A stretch of DNA of 64,000 nucleotides, taken from NCBI RefSeq assembly GCF_034676705.1, contig NZ_JAUCBS010000002.1, positions 134,001 to 198,000 of the forward strand. Direction: 5' to 3'. Under the pieces are notes generated by a model. It did not search any database and was not told the origin of the DNA. It worked only from the letters and a program-made list of their open reading frames with translations. Position numbers and translations under genes: made by a program. Below are positions 16,887 through 25,695 of the stretch, piece after piece. Position 1 is the stretch's first letter. The number at the start of each line of letters is the position of its first letter. The DNA comes from Gemmobacter sp. (GTDB taxonomy: Bacteria > Pseudomonadota > Alphaproteobacteria > Rhodobacterales > Rhodobacteraceae).

Positions 16887-18374
16887 ATGACCGCCCATCA
16901 AATCCCGTCCACCCCACCGTTCCTTCTCGACCCCGACAAACAGCTGTTCATCAACGGAAGCTGGCGCCAGGCCCTGTCGGGTGAGCTGATCGAAACCAGA
17001 AACCCCGCCACCGGCCTTGTTCTGGCCCGCCTTGCAAAAGGGACCGGCGCGGATGTCGATCTTGCCGTGAAAGCGGCCCGCGCCGCCTTTGAAGGACCGT
17101 GGAGCCAGTTTACCCCGCATCAGCGGCACAGCCTGCTGATCAAGGTGCATGACGTCATCGACCGGCATTTCGAAGAACTGGCCATGCTGGACACGCTGGA
17201 TATGGGGGCCCCCCTGTCCCGCACGCTCAAGGCCAAGGACCGGGTTCTGCAAACCATCATGTTCTGCGCGACACAGTCGATGAACTGCCTGGGGCAGACG
17301 ATCCCGAATTCCCTGCCCGGCAACTTCACGACCATGACCGTCAAGGCCCCGGTCGGCGTCGTCGGCGGCATCATCCCGTGGAACGGGCCGCTGATCGGCC
17401 AATGGTGGGTCATCGGCGGCGCGCTGGCCTCGGGCTGCACGGTGGTGCTGAAACCGGCCGAGGATGCCTCGCTCAGCGTCCTTCGAACCGCCGAATTGCT
17501 GCTGGATGCCGGCGTACCTCCGGGGGTGGTCAACGTCGTAACCGGGCTGGGGGCCGAAGCCGGCGCCGCCTTGGCAGAACACCCCGATGTGGACCGCATC
17601 GCCTTTACCGGCTCTACCGTGACCGGCAGGGCGGTGATCCGCGCCTCGGCGGTGAACATGAAGCGGCTGCAACTGGAACTTGGCGGCAAGTCGCCCGATA
17701 TCGTATTTGCCGATGCCGATCTGGACCGCGCGGTTCCCGGCGCCGCGATGGGCGTGTTCAACAACAGCGGCCAGATCTGCTATGCGGGCACCCGGCTGTT
17801 CGTGCAGCGCCAGATCCAGGACGAATTCGTCGAGCGGCTGGTCGCCTATGGCAAGACCGTCAAGGTCGGCGATCCGCTGGATCCGTCGGTCCAGATGGGG
17901 CCACTGGTTTCGGAACGGCAATTGCATCGCGTGCTGGGCTATATCGACCAGGGCAGCGCCGAAGGTGCAACCCTGGCCGGCGGCGGCAAGCGGCTGGAAG
18001 GTGCCTTGAGCCAGGGTTACTATGTCGAGCCGACCGTGTTCGATCACGTCAACAACGACATGACCATCGCGCGGGAGGAGATCTTTGGCCCCGTTATCTC
18101 GGTCATCCCGTTCGACACGGCGGACGAGGCGCTGCGGCTGGCCAATGATACCGATTATGGCCTGGGCGGTGCAGTCTGGACAACCAATGTCAAGACGATG
18201 AACCAGATGATGCATGGCATCAAGGCGGGTGCGGTCTGGGTCAACTGCTATGGCGCGATCGACCTTGCCGTCGGGTTCGGCGGGCACAAGCACAGCGGCT
18301 ATGGCTGGAAAGGCGGAACCCAGCACATCGACGGATTCCTGTATCAGAAAGCGATCTGCATCAACTACGACTGA
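16887..18374 (+). CDS. Aldehyde dehydrogenase family protein (copy 2)
   Basis: 495 residues. Motifs are VVGGIIPWNGPL, catalytic Glu264 (LELGGKS) and Cys298 in the standard NNSGQICYAG context, closer to betaine/retinal-type aldehyde dehydrogenases than copy 1. NAD(P)-dependent oxidation of an aldehyde is expected. It follows copy 1 after 81 bases and precedes the Zn-alcohol dehydrogenase by 89 bases, so an alcohol to aldehyde to acid route is encoded in one message. The two copies differ enough to suggest different substrates rather than recent duplication. Start GTTACATG with AGGAAGG upstream. Confidence 0.92.
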   Translation: MTAHQIPSTPPFLLDPDKQLFINGSWRQALSGELIETRNPATGLVLARLAKGTGADVDLAVKAARAAFEGPWSQFTPHQRHSLLIKVHDVIDRHFEELAMLDTLDMGAPLSRTLKAKDRVLQTIMFCATQSMNCLGQTIPNSLPGNFTTMTVKAPVGVVGGIIPWNGPLIGQWWVIGGALASGCTVVLKPAEDASLSVLRTAELLLDAGVPPGVVNVVTGLGAEAGAALAEHPDVDRIAFTGSTVTGRAVIRASAVNMKRLQLELGGKSPDIVFADADLDRAVPGAAMGVFNNSGQICYAGTRLFVQRQIQDEFVERLVAYGKTVKVGDPLDPSVQMGPLVSERQLHRVLGYIDQGSAEGATLAGGGKRLEGALSQGYYVEPTVFDHVNNDMTIAREEIFGPVISVIPFDTADEALRLANDTDYGLGGAVWTTNVKTMNQMMHGIKAGAVWVNCYGAIDLAVGFGGHKHSGYGWKGGTQHIDGFLYQKAICINYD

Positions 18375-18463
18375 CAGTCACAGGCGCCGCGATCAGGGGA
18401 TCTGCGGCGCCTCCGAAAGGTGGCGCAGGTGGCGCCCTGTCGACAACATGCCCGAGGTTTCGC

Positions 18464-19600
18464 ATGAAAATCAAAGCCGCAGTCCTGCACCAGCAGGATA
18501 ACAGTCGCCCCTTTGCCCAGTCTCGCCCGTTCAGCATCGAGGAAGTCGATCTGGATGGCCCCGGCCCCGGCGAGGTTCTGGTCGAGGTTCGCGCCGCGGG
18601 CATCTGCCATTCCGACCTGTCGGTGCTGAAGGGCCTGCGCAAACGCAGGCTGCCCGTTGTGGGGGGGCACGAGGCGGCCGGGATCGTCCGTGAAACCGGC
18701 AAGGGGGTTGTCGGGCTGACGCCCGGAGACCACGTCATCATGACCGTCGTGGCGGGTTGCGGTGAATGCGACTACTGCCGGCAGGACTGGCCCGCGCTGT
18801 GTACCGGCGTTTCGATGGCGCGTGCGCAGGGCCTGCTGTCGAACGGCGAACGCCGGCTCAGCCGCAACGGCACGCCGCTTTATCACTACAGCGGCATATC
18901 CGGCTTTGCCGAATATGCGGTCTGCATGGAAAACTCGCTGGTGCGGATTGATCCGGCGGTGCCGCTGGATATTGCCGCAATGTTCGGCTGCGCGGTGGTG
19001 ACGGGGGTTGGGGCGGTGTTCAATACCGCCGCTGTTGCCCCGGGGAACACGGTTGTGGTGAACGGGTTGGGCGGCGTCGGGCTGAATTCCATCATGGCCG
19101 CCAAGCTGGCGGGGGCCAGCCGCATCGTGGGCATCGACATCAGGGCCGACAAATTCCCGCTTGCGGCAGAACTGGGCGCCACCGACCTGTTCAATGCGAC
19201 CGATCCCGATCTTGTCTCCAAGGTGACGCAGGCGACCGGCGGCGGCGCGCATTACCTGTTCGAAATGTCGGCCGCAAAGCCGGCCATCACGATGGCGACC
19301 GATCTTGTGCGGCCGCGCGGCGAGGTGATCTGCGTTGGCCTTGGGGCAACGAATGACCTGTACGAATTCAAGCACACGCCAATGGCTGCGGCGGAAAAGT
19401 GCATTCGCGGCTGTGTCATGGGCAGCTGCGTGCCCTCCCGCGACATTCCGCAATATGTCGACCACTTCCTGACCGGAAAGCTGCCTGTTGACCGGCTGCG
19501 CAGCGACTATATCACCTTCGATGACCTGAACGAGGCGTTCGACAGGCTGGCCGATGGCAATACGATCCGCCAGATTCTGCTCCCCCACGGTTCGCTCTGA
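18464..19600 (+). CDS. Zinc-dependent alcohol dehydrogenase
   Basis: 378 residues of the medium-chain dehydrogenase family. Catalytic zinc ligands Cys48 and His69-Glu70 (GHEAAG) are present, with the four structural zinc cysteines at 99, 102, 105 and 113 (CGECDYCRQDWPALC). The Rossmann motif is GLGGVGLNSIM. It oxidises an alcohol to an aldehyde with NAD+ (Asp at the end of the second strand, GIDIRADK, favours NAD). It feeds the flanking aldehyde dehydrogenases and aldehyde oxidoreductase. In the oxidation operon, 34 bases before the iron-sulfur subunit gene. Confidence 0.92.
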   Translation: MKIKAAVLHQQDNSRPFAQSRPFSIEEVDLDGPGPGEVLVEVRAAGICHSDLSVLKGLRKRRLPVVGGHEAAGIVRETGKGVVGLTPGDHVIMTVVAGCGECDYCRQDWPALCTGVSMARAQGLLSNGERRLSRNGTPLYHYSGISGFAEYAVCMENSLVRIDPAVPLDIAAMFGCAVVTGVGAVFNTAAVAPGNTVVVNGLGGVGLNSIMAAKLAGASRIVGIDIRADKFPLAAELGATDLFNATDPDLVSKVTQATGGGAHYLFEMSAAKPAITMATDLVRPRGEVICVGLGATNDLYEFKHTPMAAAEKCIRGCVMGSCVPSRDIPQYVDHFLTGKLPVDRLRSDYITFDDLNEAFDRLADGNTIRQILLPHGSL

Positions 19601-19634
19601 CCCGGCCGCCAGCCCCTTGCCAGCAGGAGGATAC

Positions 19635-20183
19635 ATGACCACCAAGGCGCAAACTCTTGCAGGCGAGGGGCTGACCACCACGGTCAGCATCACGATCAAC
19701 GGCATCCCCCGGGTGCTGGAGGTGGACAACCGCACCACCCTGCTGGATCTTCTGCGGGAAGATTTGCAGATGTTCGGGACCAAGAAGGGTTGTGATCACG
19801 GCCATTGCGGCGCCTGCACCGTGCTGGCGGATGGTTTGCGGGTGAACTCTTGCCTTGCCCTGGCGGTCATGCTGGACGGCGCCGCCATCACCACCATCGA
19901 AGGCATCGGTTCCCCCGATGCCCTGCATCCGATGCAGCGGGCCTTCATCCACCATGACGGCTTTCAATGCGGCTTCTGCACGCCGGGTCAGATCATTTCC
20001 GCGATTGCCATCGCCGAGGAAATCCGCCGCGGTCTGCCCAGCCATGCCACCCGCGATCTGACGGCCATGGCACCGTTCGAAGAAGCCGAGATCGTCGAGC
20101 GGATGAGCGGCAATCTCTGCCGTTGCGGCGCCTATCGCAACATCCTGCGAGCCATCTTGGATGTTGAGGGGCAGCAGCCATGA
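19635..20183 (+). CDS. Aldehyde oxidoreductase iron-sulfur subunit (PaoA/XdhA-like)
   Basis: 182 residues carrying two [2Fe-2S] sites: plant-type Cys53, 58, 61 and 73 (GCDHGHCGAC) and helical Cys112, 115, 162 and 164 (QCGFCTPG, LCRCGAY). Small subunit of a xanthine-oxidase-family molybdenum enzyme. Unlike E. coli PaoA, which has a Tat leader, the N-terminus (MTTKAQTLAGEG) has no twin-Arg signal, so the complex should be cytoplasmic. A clear AGGAGG precedes the start. Its stop overlaps the FAD-subunit start (ATGA). Confidence 0.92.
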   Translation: MTTKAQTLAGEGLTTTVSITINGIPRVLEVDNRTTLLDLLREDLQMFGTKKGCDHGHCGACTVLADGLRVNSCLALAVMLDGAAITTIEGIGSPDALHPMQRAFIHHDGFQCGFCTPGQIISAIAIAEEIRRGLPSHATRDLTAMAPFEEAEIVERMSGNLCRCGAYRNILRAILDVEGQQP

Positions 20184-21133
20184 TGCCGTTTCGCTATATG
20201 CGTGCCCGAACCGTGGCGGAGGCGATGGACGCGGTCGCATCCACCCCCGATGCACGCTTCGTTGCCGGTGGCACGAACCTGGTCGATCTGATGAAGCTGG
20301 GGATCGAGGCGCCGGCCCTGCTGGTGGATATCAACGGGCTGGATCTGCGCGGCATCCGCCAGACAGCCAACGGCGGCCTGCGGATTGGCGCGCTTGTGTC
20401 CAACAGCGATGTCGCGGCCGATCCTGTCGTCCGGCGGGACTATGGCGTGCTGGCGCGCGCGATTGTTGCCGGTGCATCGGGCCAGCTGCGCAACAGGGCA
20501 ACCGTGGGCGGCAACCTGATGCAGCGGGTGCGGTGCCCGTATTTCTACGACCCGGCCCAAGCCTGCAACAAACGGCTGCCGGGCAGCGGCTGCCCCGCGA
20601 TGGATGGCGTGAACCGCAGTCATGCCGTTCTGGCGGTGCAGGACAGCTGTATTGCGGTCAACCCCGGCGACATGGCGGTTGCGCTGGAGGTGCTGGATGC
20701 CGGGGTCGAGATTCTGACCGCGGCCGGCGGGCATCGCCGCCTGACGATTGCAGAGTTCTTTTCGGCACAGGGACCAGGCGTGCAACAGGAGGTCGCCATC
20801 GGACCGCATGATCTGATCCTTGCAGTCGTCCTGCCGCCACCGCTGCGGGGCCTGCACGCCTATCACAAGGTCCGGGACCGGGCATCCTATGCCTTCGCGC
20901 TGGTGTCTGCCGCATATGTCCGTTCCGATGACGGGCTTCGGATCGCGTTTGGCGGGCTGGCGCACCGCCCCTGGCGCAGCCGCGCGGCCGAAGCCGCGCA
21001 GGCCGACGGGCCGGATGCCATGGCGGATATCCTGTTCGCCAATGCGCAGACCACGCCGCAGAATGCGTTCAAGATCGCCCTTGCCAGACGCCTGCTGGTT
21101 GCTGCGCTATCGGGAACGGGGGATGCCGCATGA
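20180..21133 (+). CDS. Aldehyde oxidoreductase FAD subunit (PaoB-like, extra Fe-S cysteines)
   Basis: 317 residues. FAD-binding motifs are VAGGTNL (28-34) and TVGGNL (108-113). An insertion with four cysteines (119, 129, 138, 157; RVRCPYFYDPAQACNKRLPG and SGC) matches the segment that holds an additional [4Fe-4S] cluster in PaoB/YagS and is absent from ordinary xanthine dehydrogenase FAD subunits. This marks the complex as PaoABC-like, oxidising aldehydes, often aromatic, and passing electrons to an acceptor other than NAD. Overlaps both neighbours by four bases (ATGA). Confidence 0.9.
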   Translation: MMPFRYMRARTVAEAMDAVASTPDARFVAGGTNLVDLMKLGIEAPALLVDINGLDLRGIRQTANGGLRIGALVSNSDVAADPVVRRDYGVLARAIVAGASGQLRNRATVGGNLMQRVRCPYFYDPAQACNKRLPGSGCPAMDGVNRSHAVLAVQDSCIAVNPGDMAVALEVLDAGVEILTAAGGHRRLTIAEFFSAQGPGVQQEVAIGPHDLILAVVLPPPLRGLHAYHKVRDRASYAFALVSAAYVRSDDGLRIAFGGLAHRPWRSRAAEAAQADGPDAMADILFANAQTTPQNAFKIALARRLLVAALSGTGDAA

Positions 21134-23340
21134 AATTCACCGGCCCGCTTCCCCTCAATCACACCGATGCCCTGCGCGTGATCGGGCAGCCCGTTGACCG
21201 GATTGATGGCCGCCTGAAGGTGACGGGCCAGGCGCTCTATGCCGCAGACCGCCACATCCCGACCGGGCCGCCAGCGCATGGATATGTCCTTGTGTCGCCG
21301 GTGGCCAGGGGGCGGCTTCTGGCCATGGATTGCACCCAGGCACTGGCGGCACCCGGTGTTCTGGCCATCGTGACGGCCGGGAACGCCAACGTGCCGGGGC
21401 ATGGTCGTTTCAACAATTCCCGCCTGCTGGCCGGCCCGATGATCGAACATTACCATCAGGCCATCGGTCTGGTGGTTGCCACCACGCTGGAACAGGCGCG
21501 CCATGCCGCAGGCCTGATCCGGTGCCAGATCGAACCGGACAGGGTGCAGGCCGACCTGCACAGCCATGAGGGCGACTGGATCACCCCCGAGAAGGTGCCC
21601 GGCGGCGAGGCCGGAGATACCAGCCTGGGCGATTTCGATGCGGCCTTCGATCAGGCCCCGGTCAGGCTGGACGCCTGGTATTCGACGCCCGACCAAAGCC
21701 CCGCGATGATGGAGCCCCATGCCTCGATCGCGCATTGGCAGGACGGGCGGGTCATCCTGCGGACCAGCACGCAGATGGTGAACTGGGTCAAATCCGATCT
21801 GGCCCGCACGCTGGGCATTGCCGAAGACCGGGTCGAGGTCACCTCGCCCTATGTCGGCGGGGGGTTCGGGTCCAAGACATCGCTGCGCGCCGATGCCTTG
21901 CTGGCCGTGCTGGGTGCGCAGGCGGCGGGATGCGCGGTCAAGGTGGTTCTGCCGCGCCATCTGCTGTTCAACAACACCCAGCATCGCGGCGCGACGTTGC
22001 AGCGCGTCCGGATCGGTGCCGACACTGCGGGCCGCATTCTGGCAATCGGCCATGAATCCTGGTCCGGCGATCTGCATGGCAAACGGCCCGAAGCCGCAAC
22101 CCTGCCGACCCGCGCGCTTTATTCCGGGGCCCACCGGATGACGCGCACGCGCCTGGCATCGCTTGACCTGCCGGAATGCGGCCCCATGCGCGCGCCCGGC
22201 GAGGCGCCGGGCCTTATGGCGCTGGAGGTGGCGATGGACGAACTGGCCGAAAGGCTTGATCTGGATCCCGTCGCAGTGCGGCTGCTGAATGACACGGCGA
22301 CGGACCCCGAACATCCGGAAACGCCCTTCTCGGCCCGGCACCTTGCCGAATGCTTTCGCCTGGGCGCGGAACGCTTTGGCTGGGCCGATCGTCCCGGCCG
22401 CCCCGCGACCCGGCGGCAGGGCGACTGGTGGGTGGGTTACGGCACGGCGGCGGCATTCCGGCACAACATCCTGATACCTTCGGCCGCGCGCGTCCGGCTG
22501 ATCACCGGCGGCAACCTGGTCGTTGAAACCGACATGACCGATATCGGGACCGGCACCTATACGATCATGGCCCAGACGGCGGCCGAGGTCATGGGGCTAC
22601 CCCTTGATCGTGTCACGGTCCTGCTGGGCCATTCGGACTTTCCGGTCTCCTGCGGGTCTGCCGGCCAGTTCGGGGCCAACAATTCGACGGCCGGTGTCTA
22701 TGCCGCATGCGTGCAGCTGCGACAGATGATTGCGCAGCAGATTGGGGTCAATTCCGACGACATAGGCTTTGCCGACGGCGAGGCGGTTCATGGCACGCGG
22801 CGGTATTCCCTGGCGGATATCGCGGCCCGGGGCGAGCTGATTGCCGAAGACCGGATCGACTATGGAGCAGAGCTTTCGGCCATGCAGCAGGCGACGTTCG
22901 GGGCGCATTTCGTCGAGGTCGGGGTTCATCGCGTTACGGGCGAAATCCGGGTGCGCAGGATGCTGGCCGTCTGCGATGCCGGGCGCATCCTGAACCCCAA
23001 GACGGCGGCAAGCCAGATCTGCGGGTCGATGGTCATGGGGGTCGGCGCCGCGCTGATGGAACATCTGGTCCCCGATACCGCGCGCGGGTTCTTTGTGAAC
23101 CATGATCTGGCCGGGTACGAATTCCCCGTCTGCGCCGACATTCCTGACCAGGACGTCATCTTCCTTGGTCACGACGATGCGCAATCCTCGCCGATGAAGG
23201 CCAAGGGGGTGGGTGAACTGGGGCTGTGCGGCGTGGCGGCCGCGATTGCCAATGCCGTTCACAACGCGACCGGAATCCGGGTTCGGGAGTATCCGGTCAC
23301 GGTGGACAAACTGCTGCCGGGCCTGCCGCCCGTGGCGTGA
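21130..23340 (+). CDS. Aldehyde oxidoreductase molybdenum-cofactor subunit (PaoC/XdhC-type large subunit)
   Basis: 736 residues, the usual size of a stand-alone molybdopterin subunit of this family. Landmarks are the N-terminal GQPVDRIDGRLKVTGQALYAAD block, YVGGGFGSK near residue 240, and the catalytic Glu696 in KGVGELG that acts as the active-site base. It binds the molybdopterin cytosine dinucleotide type cofactor and hydroxylates the aldehyde carbon. Last gene of the oxidation operon, overlapping the FAD subunit by ATGA. No PaoD/MocA-like maturation gene is present in the window, so cofactor insertion must rely on genes elsewhere. Confidence 0.92.
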   Translation: MKFTGPLPLNHTDALRVIGQPVDRIDGRLKVTGQALYAADRHIPTGPPAHGYVLVSPVARGRLLAMDCTQALAAPGVLAIVTAGNANVPGHGRFNNSRLLAGPMIEHYHQAIGLVVATTLEQARHAAGLIRCQIEPDRVQADLHSHEGDWITPEKVPGGEAGDTSLGDFDAAFDQAPVRLDAWYSTPDQSPAMMEPHASIAHWQDGRVILRTSTQMVNWVKSDLARTLGIAEDRVEVTSPYVGGGFGSKTSLRADALLAVLGAQAAGCAVKVVLPRHLLFNNTQHRGATLQRVRIGADTAGRILAIGHESWSGDLHGKRPEAATLPTRALYSGAHRMTRTRLASLDLPECGPMRAPGEAPGLMALEVAMDELAERLDLDPVAVRLLNDTATDPEHPETPFSARHLAECFRLGAERFGWADRPGRPATRRQGDWWVGYGTAAAFRHNILIPSAARVRLITGGNLVVETDMTDIGTGTYTIMAQTAAEVMGLPLDRVTVLLGHSDFPVSCGSAGQFGANNSTAGVYAACVQLRQMIAQQIGVNSDDIGFADGEAVHGTRRYSLADIAARGELIAEDRIDYGAELSAMQQATFGAHFVEVGVHRVTGEIRVRRMLAVCDAGRILNPKTAASQICGSMVMGVGAALMEHLVPDTARGFFVNHDLAGYEFPVCADIPDQDVIFLGHDDAQSSPMKAKGVGELGLCGVAAAIANAVHNATGIRVREYPVTVDKLLPGLPPVA

Positions 23341-23350
23341 CCCTGGCCCG

Positions 23351-24187
23351 TCAGCTTTGGCCAGGCGGCAGGTGCAGGGGGATCAGTTCGATCCCGTTCA
23401 CATGGCGGGCGCCATAGCGCGCCCGAACCCCGGGATCATGTCCCGGCACGATCATGTCCGGCGATGCGACCAGCTGTTGCATCCTGCGATAGGTGTCCAG
23501 CGTCGAGGGCACATCGACCGTATAGGCGAAGGGGGCATTGCGTTCGAAGTTCGCGTAGAAATGGCTGGCATCCGAGGCAAGCAGCACACGCCCCCGCGGG
23601 GTCTGGACGCTTACCCCCTGCATTCCCCTGCTGTGACCCGGCAACAGGTGAACCGAGATGCCGGGCAGGATGTCGGCGTCGCCATCCACGAAATTCACCC
23701 GTTCGGCGTAGATGTTGCGCACCAGCGTCACCACATCCTCCAGCCGGTAGACCAGCCGCCCGATCCGGTGGCACATGCAGCGGCCCGTGGCATAGGCGAC
23801 CTCGGCATCCTGAACATGAAAGCGCGCGGCGGGAAAGCGGTCGATCCCGCCTGCGTGGTCATAGTGCAGATGCGTCAGGATCACATCCTTGACCAGTTCG
23901 GGCACAACACCGATCTGGCGCAGGCCCTCGACCGGATCGAACAGCAGGGGGCGATTGCGTTCGGCGGCCGAGTCAGGGCAAAAACCGGTATCCACCAGCA
24001 CGGTTCGCTGGCTGCCCCGCAAGATCCAGACGTAGTAATCCATCGGCATCGGTGCATCGTGCAGATCCGCGAACATGAAATGGTCGCCGGTCCGGGTTTG
24101 CGTCAGCCGGGCATAGGCCATCGCATAAACCTCGTATACGCCGTCGGGCAGGTCCGGTACGGAAAGGCCCGATGGATTGCCTGTCAT
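23351..24187 (-). CDS. Metallo-beta-lactamase-fold lactonase-like hydrolase (copy 2)
   Basis: 278 residues with the zinc motif HLHYDH at 106-111 and the same long N-terminal layout as copy 1 at 14249 (MPMDYYVWI against MPIDYCLWI; both share HVQDAEVA and ATGRCMC). The later ligands are in LPGHSRG, SDASHF and PGHDP. It is a paralogue of copy 1, and both copies in one island suggest two different lactone or ester intermediates, or one substrate hydrolysed under two controls. It faces the oxidation operon convergently, ending 10 bases from the molybdenum subunit. Likely cotranscribed with the small upstream ORF at 24299. Confidence 0.87.
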   Translation of the reverse strand: MTGNPSGLSVPDLPDGVYEVYAMAYARLTQTRTGDHFMFADLHDAPMPMDYYVWILRGSQRTVLVDTGFCPDSAAERNRPLLFDPVEGLRQIGVVPELVKDVILTHLHYDHAGGIDRFPAARFHVQDAEVAYATGRCMCHRIGRLVYRLEDVVTLVRNIYAERVNFVDGDADILPGISVHLLPGHSRGMQGVSVQTPRGRVLLASDASHFYANFERNAPFAYTVDVPSTLDTYRRMQQLVASPDMIVPGHDPGVRARYGARHVNGIELIPLHLPPGQS

Positions 24188-24298
24188 GGTCGGTCCTCCG
24201 TTCTGTGCGCCACATTGCAACCGGATACGGCCGCCAGGCAACCCGGTCATGGGCAGGTGCGCCTGCCGATCTGCCGGTGACGCGCCGCTATGCGCAAG

Positions 24299-24505
24299 CT
24301 AGGCGACCGCAGGTCTGCGGTCAGCCGAGCGCGCGTCGGCCTCGGTCAGGTGCGGCGCAAGCCGGGGTTCGGCTGTGGCCCGTGCATCTTGCAGGGCCAG
24401 GGCGCTCAGCAGGTTGATGGCGGACCAGCCGCATCCAAAGTCGCCGCTCGGGCGACCCGGCTTTCCGTGGCGCCTGCCCTCAGACAACTTTTCCAGCTTT
24501 CCCAT
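24299..24505 (-). CDS. Small hypothetical protein upstream of lactonase copy 2
   Basis: 68 residues, not recognised. The reason to list it is a strong ribosome site (GGGAGG six bases before the ATG) in a stretch otherwise empty of genes, on the same strand as the lactonase and between it and the operator-like site at 24593. It starts MGKLEKLSEGRR, then has a hydrophobic patch (SAINLLSALAL) and an Arg/Ala-rich end. It may be a small leader protein or a remnant; coding status is uncertain. The rest of the 24506-24845 gap holds the two operator-like motifs and no gene. Confidence 0.35.
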   Translation of the reverse strand: MGKLEKLSEGRRHGKPGRPSGDFGCGWSAINLLSALALQDARATAEPRLAPHLTEADARSADRRPAVA

Positions 24506-24592
24506 GGCGTTCCTCCCGCTGCCCCGTGCGCGACTGTCGTTCTTCAGAACCCTGGCGGATCATCGGGAAGAACCCTCTCGGTCATCCGCTAT

Positions 24593-24608
24593 GTTCATTA
24601 TTACGAAC
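24593..24608. promoter_or_regulatory. Operator-like motif 1 (GTTC-N8-GAAC) between the lactonase and gntR units
   Basis: GTTCATTATTACGAAC, a good inverted repeat with the same arms and spacing as the site at 15213. It lies 88 bases ahead of the leftward small ORF/lactonase unit and 240 bases ahead of the rightward GntR gene. Confidence 0.5.
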
Positions 24609-24713
24609 ATTGTATCGCATGTATGAATTTATGCGAGAATTGCCGCCCCGAGTCAAGCCGGACAGCATTGGTAGCGGGTGGAAAGCGCGGCGCAGATTTG
24701 CCTGCGCTGTCAG

Positions 24714-24724
24714 TCTATCTATAT
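24714..24724 (-). promoter_or_regulatory. Operator-like motif 2 core upstream of the GntR regulator
   Basis: On the minus strand ATATAGATAGA, identical to the core of the site at 10801. It lies about 120 bases before the GntR start, which would fit autoregulation. Confidence 0.4.
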
Positions 24725-24845
24725 TGTTCATATGGTTGAGATGGTGATCGCAAGCTGCTACAGTCGGTCGGGACCATAGATCCGACTGTGCGCGGCCCGA
24801 CCGGCGACGGCGCAGACGGGGCTGCCAGATCATAGAGGTGCTAAA

Positions 24846-25589
24846 TTGACAGGGGTTGCGCGAAGCAAGGCAGAATACGTTGCCCAGAGACTGCTCGACA
24901 GGATCGTGACGCAAAACCTGCAACCTGGCAGCCCGCTGGGGACAGAGGCTGAAATCCTGCAACAGTTCGATGTCAGCCGGCCCACCTTCCGCGAGAGTCT
25001 GCGCATTCTGGAAGCACAGGGCGTGCTGGAGCTGCGCCCGGGCCCCAAGGGTGGAATCATCGTGGCCATGCCAGGCACGGATATTCTGGCGCATGGCCTG
25101 TCGGTGCATCTGCGGATGCATGACATTCCCTTCGTCGCCGTGCTGCGGGCGCGGTCCGTGATGGAACCCGCCCTGGCCGCCGAAGCCGCCGAACATGGCA
25201 ACAGCACCGAGTTCGAGGAACTGCAACGTTGCGTCGCCCGCATGGGCCGGGCCACGTCGGCCGAGGATTTTCTGGATGATTGCCGCAGCTTTCACGCCCA
25301 GATCGCCCAGGCGAGCCACAATCTGGTCATGACCATTTTCGCATCCACGGTCAGCATCATCGCCGCCGCCGAGATGAGCGGGATCGACCTTCCTGCCCCG
25401 GTGCGCAGCCGTTTCATGGCCGAATATCAGGCCATCGTCGACGCGTGCCGCCAGCGCGACAGCGAACGCGCCGCACGCAAGATGAAGGATCTGGTCTGCG
25501 AATTCGAAACGATGGTCCAGAAGCGCAACCAGCACAACCCGGAACGCGCCACGATGATCGTCGAACGCGAAGGCCGGCGCCTTGGCTGA
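24846..25589 (+). CDS. GntR-family transcriptional regulator (FCD domain)
   Basis: 247 residues. Residues 8-75 form a winged helix-turn-helix with the GntR signature (AEILQQFDVSRPTFRESLRILEAQGVLELRPG). The remainder is an all-helical FCD effector domain with the Asp/His metal-binding residues around DDCRSFHAQIA. These proteins are repressors released by a small acid or its CoA derivative. Start TTG with GAGG seven bases ahead; a GTG three codons on is an alternative. Candidate to bind the ATATAGAT motif, one copy of which is upstream of its own gene. The next gene, a beta-hydroxyacid dehydrogenase, has another copy in its promoter. Confidence 0.9.
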   Translation: MTGVARSKAEYVAQRLLDRIVTQNLQPGSPLGTEAEILQQFDVSRPTFRESLRILEAQGVLELRPGPKGGIIVAMPGTDILAHGLSVHLRMHDIPFVAVLRARSVMEPALAAEAAEHGNSTEFEELQRCVARMGRATSAEDFLDDCRSFHAQIAQASHNLVMTIFASTVSIIAAAEMSGIDLPAPVRSRFMAEYQAIVDACRQRDSERAARKMKDLVCEFETMVQKRNQHNPERATMIVEREGRRLG

Positions 25590-25651
25590 ACCCGCTGCGC
25601 GCGTCCGGCAGGGGCCCGCAACCGCCAAGGCGCAGAGTCACGGCTATTGAC

Positions 25652-25671
25652 TAAATGATATAGATGAATAA
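25652..25671. promoter_or_regulatory. Operator-like motif 2 overlapping the promoter of the second 3-HIBDH gene
   Basis: TAAATGATATAGATGAATAA, directly after a TTGAC and 25 bases ahead of the gene's start, so a bound protein would block the promoter. It matches the sites at 10801 and 28457. Confidence 0.5.
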
Positions 25672-25695
25672 TCCTTCATGCAGGAGGATTGGACA

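Noticed and set aside
15267..18326. Very long open frame (1019 codons) on the minus strand under the two aldehyde dehydrogenases
   Set aside because: It is the antisense of two clear ALDH genes; the protein is low-complexity His/Gln/Gly-rich with no known domain. High GC keeps antisense frames open.
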